Below are positions 10,206-19,697 of a stretch of 27,357 bases of DNA, one piece after another. The DNA comes from Chara braunii. Its lineage: Eukaryota > Streptophyta > Charophyceae > Charales > Characeae. Made by a program: the position numbers and the translations under genes. The stretch lies in NCBI GenBank assembly GCA_003427395.1, contig BFEA01000098.1, positions 152,507-179,863 on the forward strand, read 5' to 3'. The notes under the pieces are model-generated. The model worked only from the letters and a program-made list of their open reading frames with translations. It searched no databases and was not told the origin of the DNA. How positions within the stretch are numbered: position 1 is the stretch's first letter; the number at the start of each line of letters is the position of its first letter.

Positions 10206-11227
10206 CCACTGCTTGGACATTCAGTCTTGCGAGTTGCTTGCGGCTTCGATGCTGCACGCGAGACTTGAGAAGGGGACGCTGGCGCCAGTCTTTGCTTCAT
10301 GGGGGCCAGCCATATGCTGTAGTATGAGAGGAGAGAGAGGAGAAGGCAGCCATTGCTGCGGCCATAGACGGCGGCGAGGTAGTGAGGAGAGAGAGAAAGA
10401 GTGGGGGCGAGGTGCGATGTCGTGTGCGCGTACCTCGTCTCAACTAATGTGATGCTGCTGGTGATTCTGCTCGCTGCTGAAGGATCACTCATCTGTGGAG
10501 GGCTGCATTTACATCATCCACATGTCATACTGTGTACGGATTGCTGACGTGGCAAAGGTGGGGAAGCCTGGAGGAGAAGAGGGACTTCATTGCTACAATA
10601 TTCTTCTCCTTCCATCCGTCTCGTCTTCCCCCTTTCTTTTCTAGTCTGGTCACTCTTGGCTTGGAGACTTTACATGTGGTAATGAAGGATTTCGATGACT
10701 TTGAATTTGATGGACTAGCTGGAATGATTATCTCACGACATTGCACGACGTTGCTATCTTACGGCATTGCTATCTGGCGACATGATTGATTGACGAGACT
10801 GGGCTCATTACACCTCTGTCTATGTGAAAATTTCTGGGGAGCAAAGGTTCAGCTGGAGGAACTTGAGAAGTTTGAATTTAAAAAAACAAACAAAGGAAAA
10901 AAGTCAACTCAGTCTGAGGAAACTGGCGCAGTCCATACAAGGTAAGGATCTCGAGGAAAGGAATAGAAATGAAGCAAGGAAAAGTGAAAGGAAGAGCACC
11001 TTTGCATTCTATTTTATTTCTTAATTATATTGTACCTTGTCATGATTGTAATCGTTTCTCTCTAGCGAAAGGAATTTTGAACGATTGCTTTGATGCCGAA
11101 ACCCCAGTTTAGCTGAATTTCTAGTTTCATCTTACTTCAAATTGCGGAATCATACTAATTGAGTCTAATTCGCATGGCATTATTATTTCGTCATTTGCAA
11201 ACAATTTTGCTCTGGTATCATTTGCAG
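10206..11227. other. Intronic sequence with no recognised gene
   Basis: It contains GA-rich stretches (10325-10400), reading frames without recognisable domains (10532-10789, 10824-11024) and AT-rich sequence leading to the acceptor at 11227. If the W-box/TATA region is an LTR end, this could be retroelement interior. I found no PBS, gag or pol signature. Confidence 0.45.
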
Positions 11228-11313
11228 ATAGGCAGAGCACTTCACGTGAATGATGTCAAATTCTTTGTTGGGCTTGTCAGTATCTGGAGCTGTTTTGGCC
11301 GCTTGACGGGAGG
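11228..11313 (+). CDS. Exon of an NFD4/nodulin-like MFS transporter
   Basis: The exon follows a classic acceptor (ATTTGCAG, ending 11227) and encodes IGRALHVNDVKFF then VGLVSIWSCFGRLTGG. This is the family segment of the form IG.AL.......FVSL.SIWNF.GR..GGY, a cytoplasmic loop and the start of a helix in plant NFD4-like major facilitators. It is 86 nt long: 28 codons plus GG. A GTACCT donor at 11314 would leave phase 2 in the middle of the second Gly. It starts in the phase left by the exon at 2273-2340. About 25 bp after the donor the sequence becomes (CT)n and then a sequencing adapter, so the downstream exon that should follow (GY.SE...) may have been lost in assembly. Confidence 0.75.
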
Positions 11314-11333
11314 GTACCTTCTTCTCCCAGATT

Positions 11334-11337
<4 letters not shown>

Positions 11338-11393
<56 letters not shown>
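11338..11393 (+). repeat. (CT)n microsatellite abutting the adapter
   Basis: An uninterrupted CT run that ends directly at the first base of the Nextera junction sequence. Confidence 0.97.
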
Positions 11394-11395
<2 letters not shown>

Positions 11396-11431
11396 GTCTC
11401 TTATACACATCTAGATGTGTATAAGAGACAG
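11394..11431. other. Nextera mate-pair junction adapter (artefact)
   Basis: 11394-11412 reads CTGTCTCTTATACACATCT and 11413-11431 reads AGATGTGTATAAGAGACAG. These are the two 19-bp Tn5 mosaic ends joined tail to tail, exactly the circularisation junction of Nextera mate-pair libraries. The frame translating it gives the well-known contaminant peptide containing YTHLDVYKRQ. This is library-derived sequence, not genome, and it makes the join between 11393 and 11432 unreliable. Confidence 0.97.
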
Positions 11432-11885
11432 CTTCAGTGTCCTCCCTGTGTTCCCTTTCTTGCTTCTTCCTTTTTATCCCTTCTCTCCCTTTCCCTATTT
11501 TCCTACAAAATTAAAGAAAATGTATCAGAAAAATATTGATACGTGCCACCGAACCAGGAACCCTGGCTTAGTCATAGGGCGCCAATCTATTTGCCAAACA
11601 GGCGGCAGCGCCCTGGTTGCCCTGCTCCAGGCAGGATGTCCCTACCTCTTAATGCTGTTTGTCAATTTTGTCGTGATTTCCTTCCTTCTTTTTTTTTGGG
11701 AAAAACTGCTCCAATCTATTCATAGGGAGCTGCACTTTCTGGAAACTAGGTCCTGCTGGAAAACTGTTAATGCTGTTTGTTGCGATTTAGATTTTCCTAG
11801 GACTGAGAAGGCAAGGAAGAGGTCAGCAAACGCACCAAGAGGTAACAGATTTTGGCTCAATATTCTGGGGGGTACAAAACATGAG

Positions 11886-11918
<33 letters not shown>

Positions 11919-12154
11919 AGGGGGGTACAAAACATGGAAAAAAGAAAAACAGAAAAAAACAAAGAAATGAGATTGAGGACAGTGACGGTGGAAAGGGCTG
12001 AATGATGGGACAGTGTGATCTTCGAAAGAGTGTAGCACGACCAGGAAAGACACTCCTATTTTCAAGAACCGTGATCCCGGCTCGGTATGCTCCCCTCATA
12101 GAACCGCAGATTGCAACTGCCTCCCCGTTTTCCACTTCCCAAAACAGAACAGTG
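11432..12154. other. No gene; poly(A) flanked by 17-bp direct repeats, dispersed repeat member
   Basis: Two related segments carry TTAATGCTGTTTGT (near 11648 and 11766), indicating a partial duplication. About 11706-11757 belongs to the dispersed family also found near 3666 and 13540. GGGGGGTACAAAACATG occurs exactly at 11867-11883 and 11920-11936 and brackets a 31-A run (11886-11916). A minus-strand phrase DLFLAFSVLGKSKS near 11820 weakly resembles the LINE tail near 5900, but this is not secure. Confidence 0.5.
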
Positions 12155-12560
12155 TCAGAATCTGCAGGAGATCTTGCAGACTTTTTGTATCCATAGAGCA
12201 GCCGGAGTTGATATGCCTGCCAGCGAGAGGTTAACAATGCAGGTAGGCGATGCGATTGGAGAACCCGTGGAGCCCGACTGCGTGGATGTCACAGACCACT
12301 GGAAGCTACGCACACAGACATGGGGACGCATCTCCAATAGCGGGGGCGGTGGTCGGTGAAGGGCCCATATAGCCTCTTTGATAGCTCCCAATCCACACAT
12401 AATTTCAGCCTGAATCGCCTGCTGGTCAGCAGAATCTGTAAGGTGAGTTTCCTGAAGGGCATAGTATGTCGCGTGGGATGTTATCGAGCCAACGGATTGC
12501 TGATTTCAGTGGAAGCATTTTTGTAGTGAGGACAGGATTGTTGCAATACCGTGAACATTT
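12155..12560 (-). mobile_element. Inverted 5' segment of a LINE (endonuclease start)
   Basis: On the minus strand, about 12540-12480 gives LPLKSAIRWLDNIPRDI. In another frame, about 12475-12360 gives ATYYALQETHLTDSADQQAI followed by MCGLGAIKEAIWAL. This resembles the DI..LQETH block near the N-terminus of the L1 apurinic endonuclease. It sits head-to-head with plus-strand endonuclease sequence starting at about 12590, the layout expected from 5' inversion (twin priming) of one LINE insertion. Two independent insertions remain possible. Confidence 0.55.
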
Positions 12561-14900
12561 CAGGATCATACGTCCATTTCACCTCTTGCGTTACACTCAT
12601 CGATGTAGACCATATCAAAGTAGACCAGGGTGGGGGAAGATGGGTAAAGGTAGATTGGGTGTACATACAGGAGGAAACCACCCTTTTAAATGTTTATGGC
12701 TACCTAGCCCGGCTGATCCGAGAAGGCTTTGGTTCAACCAAATCAAACAGGAATGCCCTACTCACAGACATTTGATGCTCGTAGGCGATTGGAATGCTAC
12801 CCCAGATCCTTCCTTTTTTAGATCAGATATCTCAGGCGCGAGATGGTATAGATAAGGTAGAGTCTCACCCAATAGTTGAGTTGATGACCAAAAGAGGTCG
12901 AAAAGATGCATGGCAACTACAAGACCCTGATAGAAAGGATTTCACTTGTATCAAGAAAACACGACAACAAAGGACATCGTTCTCTCCGATGGACTCCTTT
13001 CTCACTTCTAGGCAAACCAACCTCGAACACTTGCCTGGGGTGCACGGCCGTACTGCACTTCCAGGCGACCCAAGTAACCTGGAATATTAGCACTCGAAGA
13101 AAGTACAGAGGTACTCCATGACTCTCAAACTGAAATTCTCACAGTGGTGGCAGGATTTCTTAAGACTTACACATTTCAGATGATCCCAGGTGGGATGGAC
13201 ACAGTGTTACTCACATCAGTCAAACGTTTTGAAAAGTATTTGGAGCCTACGTAGTGCTGGCAGTCTAAGTATCCTGAGTAATCTGTTCCCTTCATGTATA
13301 AAGGGACGCTGGACCCGGCTTCAAAAAAGAGTGAAACAGAAGGATTGATAGTGCGGGAGGAGGGGTTAAGTCTTAGTTGGGAGAGGGAGGAACCAGTCTC
13401 TCAGTAGTAGGAATCTGGCGCCTGGTAACGGACGAAGAGGTCTCTCCCCTTTTCTCAACAACCGGCACAGTCAATCCTCTGCAGACAGAGTAATCAATGC
13501 GGGCAGGCGTCCTTCTCAGTTGATTCATGTTGTGTAAGGGACGCTGGACCCGTTTTCCAGCAGGTGACGCTCCCCACCAATAGATGGAGCCTCTCCCCGG
13601 GTGCTAGTGATGCCTGCTCTTATCAGCAGCACTAGCACTGCAGGGGGTGTATTAAAAAAAAAAAAAAAAAAAAAGTATGTGGCCGGGCCGGATGCTGTAG
13701 CCTATCTTGACAAGCCTATATCAAGGCAGGAGCTTGTGCTATTGGTACTACTACTAATTCCTGAAGACATCAAGCCAGGCAAAGTGCCAGGGAAGGATGG
13801 GCTCTCAAGGAGTATTAGAGACCTGTTTTTTTTTTTTTTTTGGAAGGAGTATTGTCAGACAATTGGTGATGCTCCCCCAGCCTCACCGAATGGATAAGGA
13901 CCCGCGAAAGTAAGGATATTTACTATTTAGTATTTACTATTTAGGACCTCTTTTGTTTTTTTTGTTTTTTGTTTTGAAAGGAAGTTTTTTATTTTTTTCA
14001 AACCACAAGTAACCTTCACAGGCAAACTCAAAACCTCCTAAGAATGCGGGATAACCTATATGTCACATTCTTTGGAGGCCGGGTGCCACCAGACATGCCA
14101 CCAGACCAAAATGGCTGGCGGGGCCAGCCAAAAAAAAAAAAAAAAAGTTGCTTTGGCGCTTCGGCAAAGCTTGCCGCGCAGTTCTTTTGGCCTTGGCAAA
14201 AAGAGATCTGGAGGTGGTGGTGGTTTAAGTCTATGGCCAGCAGTGGGCCCAGCACTAAGACTAGGCTTTCCATTTTCTTTTCTTTTCCTTTTTTTTGGTG
14301 TGTGTTGTTGGGAGGGGGGGGGAAGGGGAGCAGCCCCTCAGAAGACCCCCATCGACCCTTTAAGATTTAGAATTTTAGAGACCTGTGTCAGGCAGCTAAC
14401 AGCAACGACGGATGCTGTTGTTGGTTTTTATGTTGGTTTTTATGCTGGTTTCTGGCACATTGTGTGTGCAGGTTTTTACCTGACATTTTATTAAAGAAAG
14501 GTGTGCCTCGGCCAGTTAGTCTCTGCTTTTCAACTGGCATGATATCAATCACTCACCTAGTTCTCAAGAGTGGCGGTAAGAAGCAAGCTGGGCTGGATGT
14601 TGCTGCCTTTGTGTTGAACATCCATCTTCCTTGACCCTATTGTTTTTCTTTTTTTTATATTCCTTCCTTTTTTCTTTTTCTTTTTAATTCCCGATGGACC
14701 ACGGATCAGATATTAAACTGGTCATCAGAACAGATAATACACTTGATCTATTTTTAGCCAAAAGGCTGAGAAAGGTATTCCTTGACCCTATTGTGTTTAG
14801 CAACTTCAACTTTAACTACTTCTATTTCTTATGTACCAATTGGTCATGGATGAGCCCCATAAGTCTGGAGTCTGGACTTTCTGTAGTAAACCAGGGGAAT
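12561..14900 (+). mobile_element. LINE ORF2 fragment: endonuclease to RT N-terminus, decayed
   Basis: On the plus strand, 12600-12660 gives DHIKVDQGGGRWVKVDWVYIQ, 12682-12705 gives LLNVYGY, and 12775-12807 gives LMLVGDWNATPDP; together these are endonuclease blocks including the GD-N motif. 12870-12950 gives VELMTKRGRKDAW then PDRKDFT, the L.D.WR..P....FT block, and then MDSFLTS. About 13690-13810 gives PISRQELVLLV and KPGKVPGKDGLS, the KAPG.DG entry to the reverse transcriptase. About 14540-14585 gives TGMISITHLVLKSGGKK (the I.L..K.G..K block) and about 14750-14800 FLAKRLRKVFLDPIV (AKRL..VL..I). Poly(A)/poly(T) runs at 13652-13673, 13826-13841 and 14129-14146 interrupt it. It is not functional. 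Confidence 0.75.
13537..13592 (-). repeat. Dispersed repeat family member, inverted
   Basis: The reverse complement reads GGCTCCATCTATTGGTGGGG ... CCTGCTGGAAAACGGGTCC. It matches about 3666-3715 closely and 11706-11757 less well. A related phrase, GGGACGCTGGACCCG, occurs at about 13312 and again at about 13538. Confidence 0.6.
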
Positions 14901-14941
14901 GTACCCGAACGTTATGAGGATTTTAAGACTAGGAAGATTCT

Positions 14942-15020
14942 CACGCCCGGCTGGTCCTGCCCGGCCGGGCACCCGGGCGTACAACAAAAAAAAAAAAAAG
15001 TTTTTTTTTTTTGTTTTTTG
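14942..15020. repeat. GC-rich palindromic block joined to poly(A)/poly(T)
   Basis: It contains TGCCCGGCCGGGCA (a perfect 14-bp palindrome) followed by CCCGGGCGT, a short linker, about 13 A and then a poly(T)-rich stretch. The same 23-bp core recurs at about 15358-15380, also next to a homopolymer. This may be a short poly(A)-tailed retroelement whose body is GC-rich. Confidence 0.5.
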
Positions 15021-15301
15021 TTTTTTTTGTTTTGTTTTCTGCGCTCTCCTAAACAACCCCAAATCCGGGCTCATTTCTGTTTTTGCGAATTGGCTGTCAA
15101 GGGGGGGTGAGAGGGGTATAAATTGGTTTCAAAGGGGCTAAAGGGGTTTAAAAGGGGGTGTCTTAGTGTGATTCTGTTATTTTCTTTGTTATCTCCGATT
15201 CTGTGAAGAATTTTAATGTGACCCTCAGCCAAAAGTCGTTTGTATTGCAATTCTAGTATTATTCTACACAACATATTTTTTTTTCAGAATTTTTTGATTT
15301 T

Positions 15302-15425
15302 TTTAATTTTTTTTTTTTTTTGGCGCTGGGGCTGCCCGGAACCCTGCCCGGGGGTCATGCCCGGCCGGGCACCCGGGCGTGTACCCAGGCATAAGTTGGG
15401 TGCCTGGGCGCCCGGAAAAACAGCT
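15302..15425. repeat. Poly(T) followed by a GC-rich palindromic block
   Basis: A T-rich run (about 15300-15320) leads into about 95 bp of GC-rich sequence containing TGCCCGGCCGGGCA, CCCGGGCG and the inverted pair CCCAGGCA/TGCCTGGG, ending CGCCCGGAAAAA. It shares its core with the block near 14960. The poly(T) suggests an insertion with its A-tail on the minus strand. Confidence 0.5.
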
Positions 15426-15429
15426 TAGC

Positions 15430-16606
15430 TTTAAGACTCTTTTTTTTTTTTTTCGCTTCATGATGTTGACAATCCCAGGCTTAGCTCTCAAGTAGACAGG
15501 TTAAGAATGGTGGCAAAGGGGGTTTAGAATCCTGCACAGGGGGTTAAAATGGTGGCAGAGGGGGTTAAGAATGGCGGTTCATTTGCAATCGTCCAATGTC
15601 CATGACCCTATCCGTAGTGAGCCTCTCTTCTCTCCCTCCTCCACGTGGAAGACTGGGCTGTTTGGGGACTGGGAAACTATGAAACTGTCCTTGGCCTTTT
15701 GTAGGTTGTTTGTCTACCCAGTGTGCGTCGTCACAAACAGCAAGGGATGGGGGAGTGGGAAGGGTGTGGGGGATGGGGGAGGGAGGAGAGAATGGAGTTG
15801 GAGGAGGGGGACAGGAAGAGAAAGGCCCGACAGCTGTTCTTGTGTATCGTTAAGTTGTATTACAGTTGGGGGTTGGTTGGAGGATTCTGATCGATGGATT
15901 TTGCTGCAAGGGCTGCAAGACCATATTCGCACTAGGACTTTTTTTTCACTGAAACGGGCCCTCCTTGGGTTTCGATGAATCCCAGAAAGTTACCTGTGAG
16001 TATTCCCCAAGTTATTTATGGACTGATACAACAACGCGCATCTGCTGAGTGCCAACGCAATCTTTAATCGTCAGCTGACGATAGAACACAGGAAGAACAA
16101 CATCGGCAAACACAAGGAAATTGACGGAAGGGACAGAAAAACAGCAAAACACCAAAGCACACTTCAATTAGAATAAGGAATGCACATTATATGAGGCTTT
16201 ACTCTTGTGGACAGTAGGATACAGTGTGCAGGTGTAGGATTGGAGGAAAAGTTCAATAGTTATCGCCCTTCTGCCTCGTCCACTCAGGCTGAGTCACTTT
16301 TACTCTGATAAGCTGTAAACTTGAGTGAAGAACACTCAGGGGCAGAAGATGAAATTATGAAAGGCTGACTCTCTTTTACTTCTGCCCCAACTTGAGTATC
16401 TTTGGTGCATCACTGCATATACATTAATGAACCATAAGATCAGAAGTGTAGAGATGAGATGATGCAAGTTGCAGAAGATGGATATTGTGAATTTTTGCCG
16501 TTCTGACTTACGCATTCTGCTCTCTGTGTGAATCACTAATGGAGGAAAGTTTGTGCATGGTTATGGTGTCCGTCCTCGACTCACAATTTCTGTCTCTTCC
16601 TTACAG
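15430..16606. other. Intronic sequence with no recognised gene
   Basis: A short repeated phrase (GGTGGCA(A/G)AGGGGGTT) occurs near 15510 and 15551. The interval should contain, if anywhere, the missing MFS exon linking GGY to the exon at 16607. I looked for a GY.SE or PR....A-type segment and did not see one. Confidence 0.5.
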
Positions 16607-16727
16607 CAATTCGACTGGGTTCGGTCATGATCGGCTTCTGTTACGGGTCATATTGGAGCATCACCCCTCCCATTACATCTGAGATATTTGGTCTCACTCA
16701 CTTTGCAGCAACATACAAAACTGTCAC
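16607..16727 (+). CDS. Exon of an NFD4/nodulin-like MFS transporter
   Basis: It follows a textbook acceptor (CTGTCTCTTCCTTACAG, ending 16606) and is closed by a CAC|GTAAGC donor at 16728. It encodes IRLGSVMIGFCYGSYWSITP then PITSEIFGLTHFAATYKTVT. This matches the G..YG..W.L.P...SE.FGL.H....YN segment of plant NFD4-like major facilitators, which lies C-terminal to the 11228 exon in the protein. It enters in phase 1 (one base carried in), whereas the 11228 exon exits with two bases. A direct join would break the frame, so at least one exon whose length leaves remainder 2 on division by 3 is missing between them. No downstream exon (GSYLLS.RVAG-type) was found before the next gene. Confidence 0.75.
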
Positions 16728-16844
16728 GTAAGCAGTCTTTCGCTCGCCTTCCCTCTCCTCCACCCAGTTGGCCCAACCTCAAACACATGCAAGAGCCCAA
16801 GAAAGGCCTTTCTACAACCTCCTCCCCTGCTCCCTCCCGTCAAA

Positions 16845-16878
16845 CATCCATCCATTCATTCATCCATCCATCCATCCA

Positions 16879-16946
<68 letters not shown>
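16845..16946 (+). repeat. (CATC)n followed by (TC)n
   Basis: About nine CATC/CATT units run directly into 32 TC units. This is a compound microsatellite in the intron after the MFS exon. Confidence 0.95.
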
Positions 16947-16952
<6 letters not shown>

Positions 16953-17461
16953 TGAACTCCTCATAATGCAATACTGCACAGATCCAGATCATACTATTTA
17001 CAAGAATTTATTCCTGATCTGTGAATGCCTGCGTCATACTTAAGCAGAAAGGAGATGAATGACAGTCACTGAAGAACTGGGGGATCATGAGTTAGTTTTT
17101 CTTAAAAGCGATTAAGTTGGGAGTGGAAAAGATAATGCCACACCCAAAAGGGGTAATTCTAACCTAGTCTGTGCTCACACTGGGACTTTGCTGGGTGCAT
17201 CTGGTTGCCGAAGCTGCCAGGTTCATTCGAAGAAGCTCCTCGTGTGAGTATATGCCCTTATTCACAAATAGCAACACAAATTATTCAAATAGATCCTCCA
17301 CGAGGGCAGCTGTACCACATGAGTGTTTTTTTTTCTTCTTTTCTTATAAAGAATAAATTGTCAAAAGTTCATAACGATCCCTTCTATAGAATCTGTACCC
17401 CAGAAAAAAGAAAACAACACAAAATAGAGGGGTCTGAAGTAACTCTACGAAATCAGATTAC
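16947..17461. other. No gene recognised
   Basis: Unique-looking, moderately AT-rich sequence downstream of the last MFS exon. There is no recognisable exon or repeat. Confidence 0.45.
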
Positions 17462-17645
17462 CCCGTTCATGTGACTGCACGGTACACTCATGTAACTGTG
17501 GGTAGAGAGACCCAAGTTCAAATCCTGGTGGAATCAGATGAATAGAATAAATCTGAATGTCGTCAGTTTGATGATGATACCTCAAGGCCATCACCCCAGG
17601 TAATTCCGAGTGCAAGAAGAAAAAAAAAGAAAAAGGATTGTACAG
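17462..17645 (+). mobile_element. tRNA-like SINE, copy 1
   Basis: GGTACACTCATG is followed about 25 bp later by CAAGTTCAAATCCTGG, a B-box-like sequence (GTTCAAATCC). Then come AATCAGATG, GATGATACCTCAAGGC and an A-rich end (AAGAAAAAAAAGAAAAAGG at about 17617-17636). A second copy in the same order lies at 19655-20300. The RNA polymerase III-like head and the A-rich tail support a SINE. The A box is poor. Confidence 0.6.
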
Positions 17646-19133
17646 CTCACTGATCCCACTACCAAACACGTGGCGAAGACGAACACAAGGAACGAGCAAC
17701 CAGGCTGAGGCCATCCACCTCGGATTCCGTGCTCTGTAATGAGCGGCATCGGGATCTGATTCGAAAACCCGCACGAAGGCTCAGCAATACTTTTTGGATT
17801 GAATGGATGTTTGAAAATTGCGCGCGGTTGTTTCCTTCCCCCGCGGCGATGACCATTTCTCACTAAACCGGAACCACGCTGGGGACTTCAGTTCCGTCTG
17901 TTTCCCCGCACTCAATTTTCCAAAAATCCTTGGCACACCCCATTTTTGCTGTCTTTCGGGGCCTATTCAGCACAACTTATCACTCCGACCGGAAGACAGT
18001 GCAGGGCATGAAGTTAGAACGTCACAGGTTCTAGTACAGATAGGCCTGGCCTCTATAACAAATATACACACATACTCATACATCCTGGTTCTCGGTACCT
18101 GCCGATAAGTTGTAACTACACAGCCTACAGGCGCACCTATACACCGCCTGAGGGCGCATAGCCGTAGCCTATGGGGACTCGCACAACCTGCGGTCACTAA
18201 CACACTACACACCGCTACGGCCAGATACATATGGCGTTCGGGCATACGTACCGCTTACAGTCATATCTATAATACCTGTGAGTATACACACATACATGCA
18301 GGCTACGCTACAGACATGTCGATAGAGTTAGGTGGGGAAGACCGATCTCTGTCAGAGGTTCGTCATGGGGTTCAGATCCGGGCTACGGGGAGTCTGCTCT
18401 GGCCTGTGCGAATGCTTGGCCAAGATTCGGTTCGTCGGTAGGACTGATAGTCTGATAGTGATATTGATTGTGCCTGACTTCTGAAGTCCTCGGGTAACAA
18501 GGTTTGCATGTTCCGGCTTCCACTGGGGCTGGGTGGGGTAGCTGTCTAGCCCAGGTGCCTATAACTACTGTTCGGTCTATGTCTCCCTCTGAGGGGTAGG
18601 GTGATTGTCCTAAGTGCTTGTACCACTGAGGTAGGATAGTGGGTATAGGTGGTGCGTTAGGAAAATTGATGTGAGGATGGGTAGGGTGGCAGTCCTACCA
18701 TCGCGAGTCTGGGCACCCAATGGCTGATTGAGCTGGATAGTACCAGGAAGGTGACCTCTCCGGCCACACCTGGCTGGCGTGTGGTCTGTGAGTGGCGCCA
18801 GTGGAATACCACCAACTCAGGGCATACCTCCCCCGGGAACTTCCGATTCGGTGGCCGGAATAGTACTGGGTTGGTTGCCTACTGGGAAGCTTCCGTTCCA
18901 GCGCTCCTATGACAGTACCCGCCTGGGTCTATACCCGCGTCTACAACAACCTGGGCTCTTTTTTTCTTTAAAAAAAGAAAAAAGAGAAAAGAAAACAGAA
19001 AAAGAGACAGAGGAAGATAGATGAGAAATATGAGGATAGATTGAGAGAAGAATATAGCTGAGTTAAAATATAAAATAAAATAAAAATGGATGTAGTGTGT
19101 TGTGTAGTGGAGAGAGGCCCTCTAGCTGCTCCG
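17646..19133. other. No gene recognised; one tRNA-head-like phrase
   Basis: No coding sequence found. Near 18317-18391, GAGTTAGGTGGGG is followed by GGGGTTCAGATCCGGG, which resembles spaced A and B boxes and could be another decayed SINE head. At about 18958-18988 a T-rich/A-rich hairpin (CTCTTTTTTTCTTTAAAAAA...) is present. Confidence 0.4.
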
Positions 19134-19150
19134 CTCTGTTCCTCGTTCCA
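19134..19150 (-). pseudogene. U6-like 5'-region fragment
   Basis: The minus strand reads TTGGAACGAGGAACAGAG, which is U6 nt about 26-41 (TTGGAACGA-T-ACAGAG) with two extra bases. It lies on the same strand as, and 3' of, the U6 3'-half at 19200-19256. It is short, so chance is not excluded. Confidence 0.4.
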
Positions 19151-19199
19151 AACAATGGCGAACGTATTTTGGACCTTTCTTTCTTTTTCTTTTTTTTTT

Positions 19200-19256
19200 G
19201 GACCATTTCTCGATTTGTGTGTGTCATCCTGGCGCAGGGGCCATGCGAATCTCTCT
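19200..19256 (-). pseudogene. U6 snRNA 3'-half pseudogene
   Basis: The minus strand contains GATTCGCATGGCCCCTGCGC, then CAGGATGACACACACAAATC, then GAGAAATGGTCC. This is plant U6 snRNA from about nt 40 to nt 95 with about three substitutions. The first 40 nt, including the 5' stem and an intact ACAGAGA box, are replaced by an A/G-rich stretch. The normal AAATTTT 3' end is replaced by A11 and an A-rich run. It is therefore a 5'-truncated, A-tailed retropseudogene rather than a working U6 gene. It sits beside the SINE/MITE nest. Confidence 0.82.
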
Positions 19257-19697
19257 CTTTTTCTTTTTTTTAAAAGCTATGTTCTTCTCTCAATTTCACC
19301 TACCACTACTCCTAATTGTAGGCATACGGGGAACCCCGTAGCAGCCAGAACCGTGTTCACAAGAGAACATGCGGGGGCTGCTCCCGACCTGCACATGGGC
19401 GATACCGGCTAGGGGACAGCCGGTAGCGTCAGGGACCATGCGAACATGACCAATCCCTGTGCCTCCCCTCAGGTGGTGGTCCCCAGCCGGTAGCATCAGG
19501 GACCATGCCAACATGACCAATCCCTGTGCTCATAGTAGCTGTATTTTGTTGAACTTTCTGTCTAGATACAGCTATAATGCCTTCATATTTGGCAAGTGGC
19601 GAAGCCCGGCCCTAGAAAAGAAAGAAACGAGCGAAGCCGATACTCCAAAACCAACGAGCCTAGCTCAGTTGGTACACTCATGAACTGCTGAAACCAT

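Larger units (their letters stand above)
2341..11227 (+). other. Putative 8.9-kb intron of the MFS gene, filled with transposons
   Basis: It is bounded by CAG|GTGAGC at 2341 and TTTGCAG at 11221-11227, and the flanking exons match in phase. Inside lie simple repeats, three minus-strand LINE remnants and a fold-back MITE. This is a prediction from exon order; no transcript was available. Confidence 0.6.

Noticed and set aside
11159-12005. Longer open frames running through 11394-11431
   Set aside because: They cross the sequencing adapter and the (CT)n and poly(A) tracts; only 11228-11313 is supported as coding.
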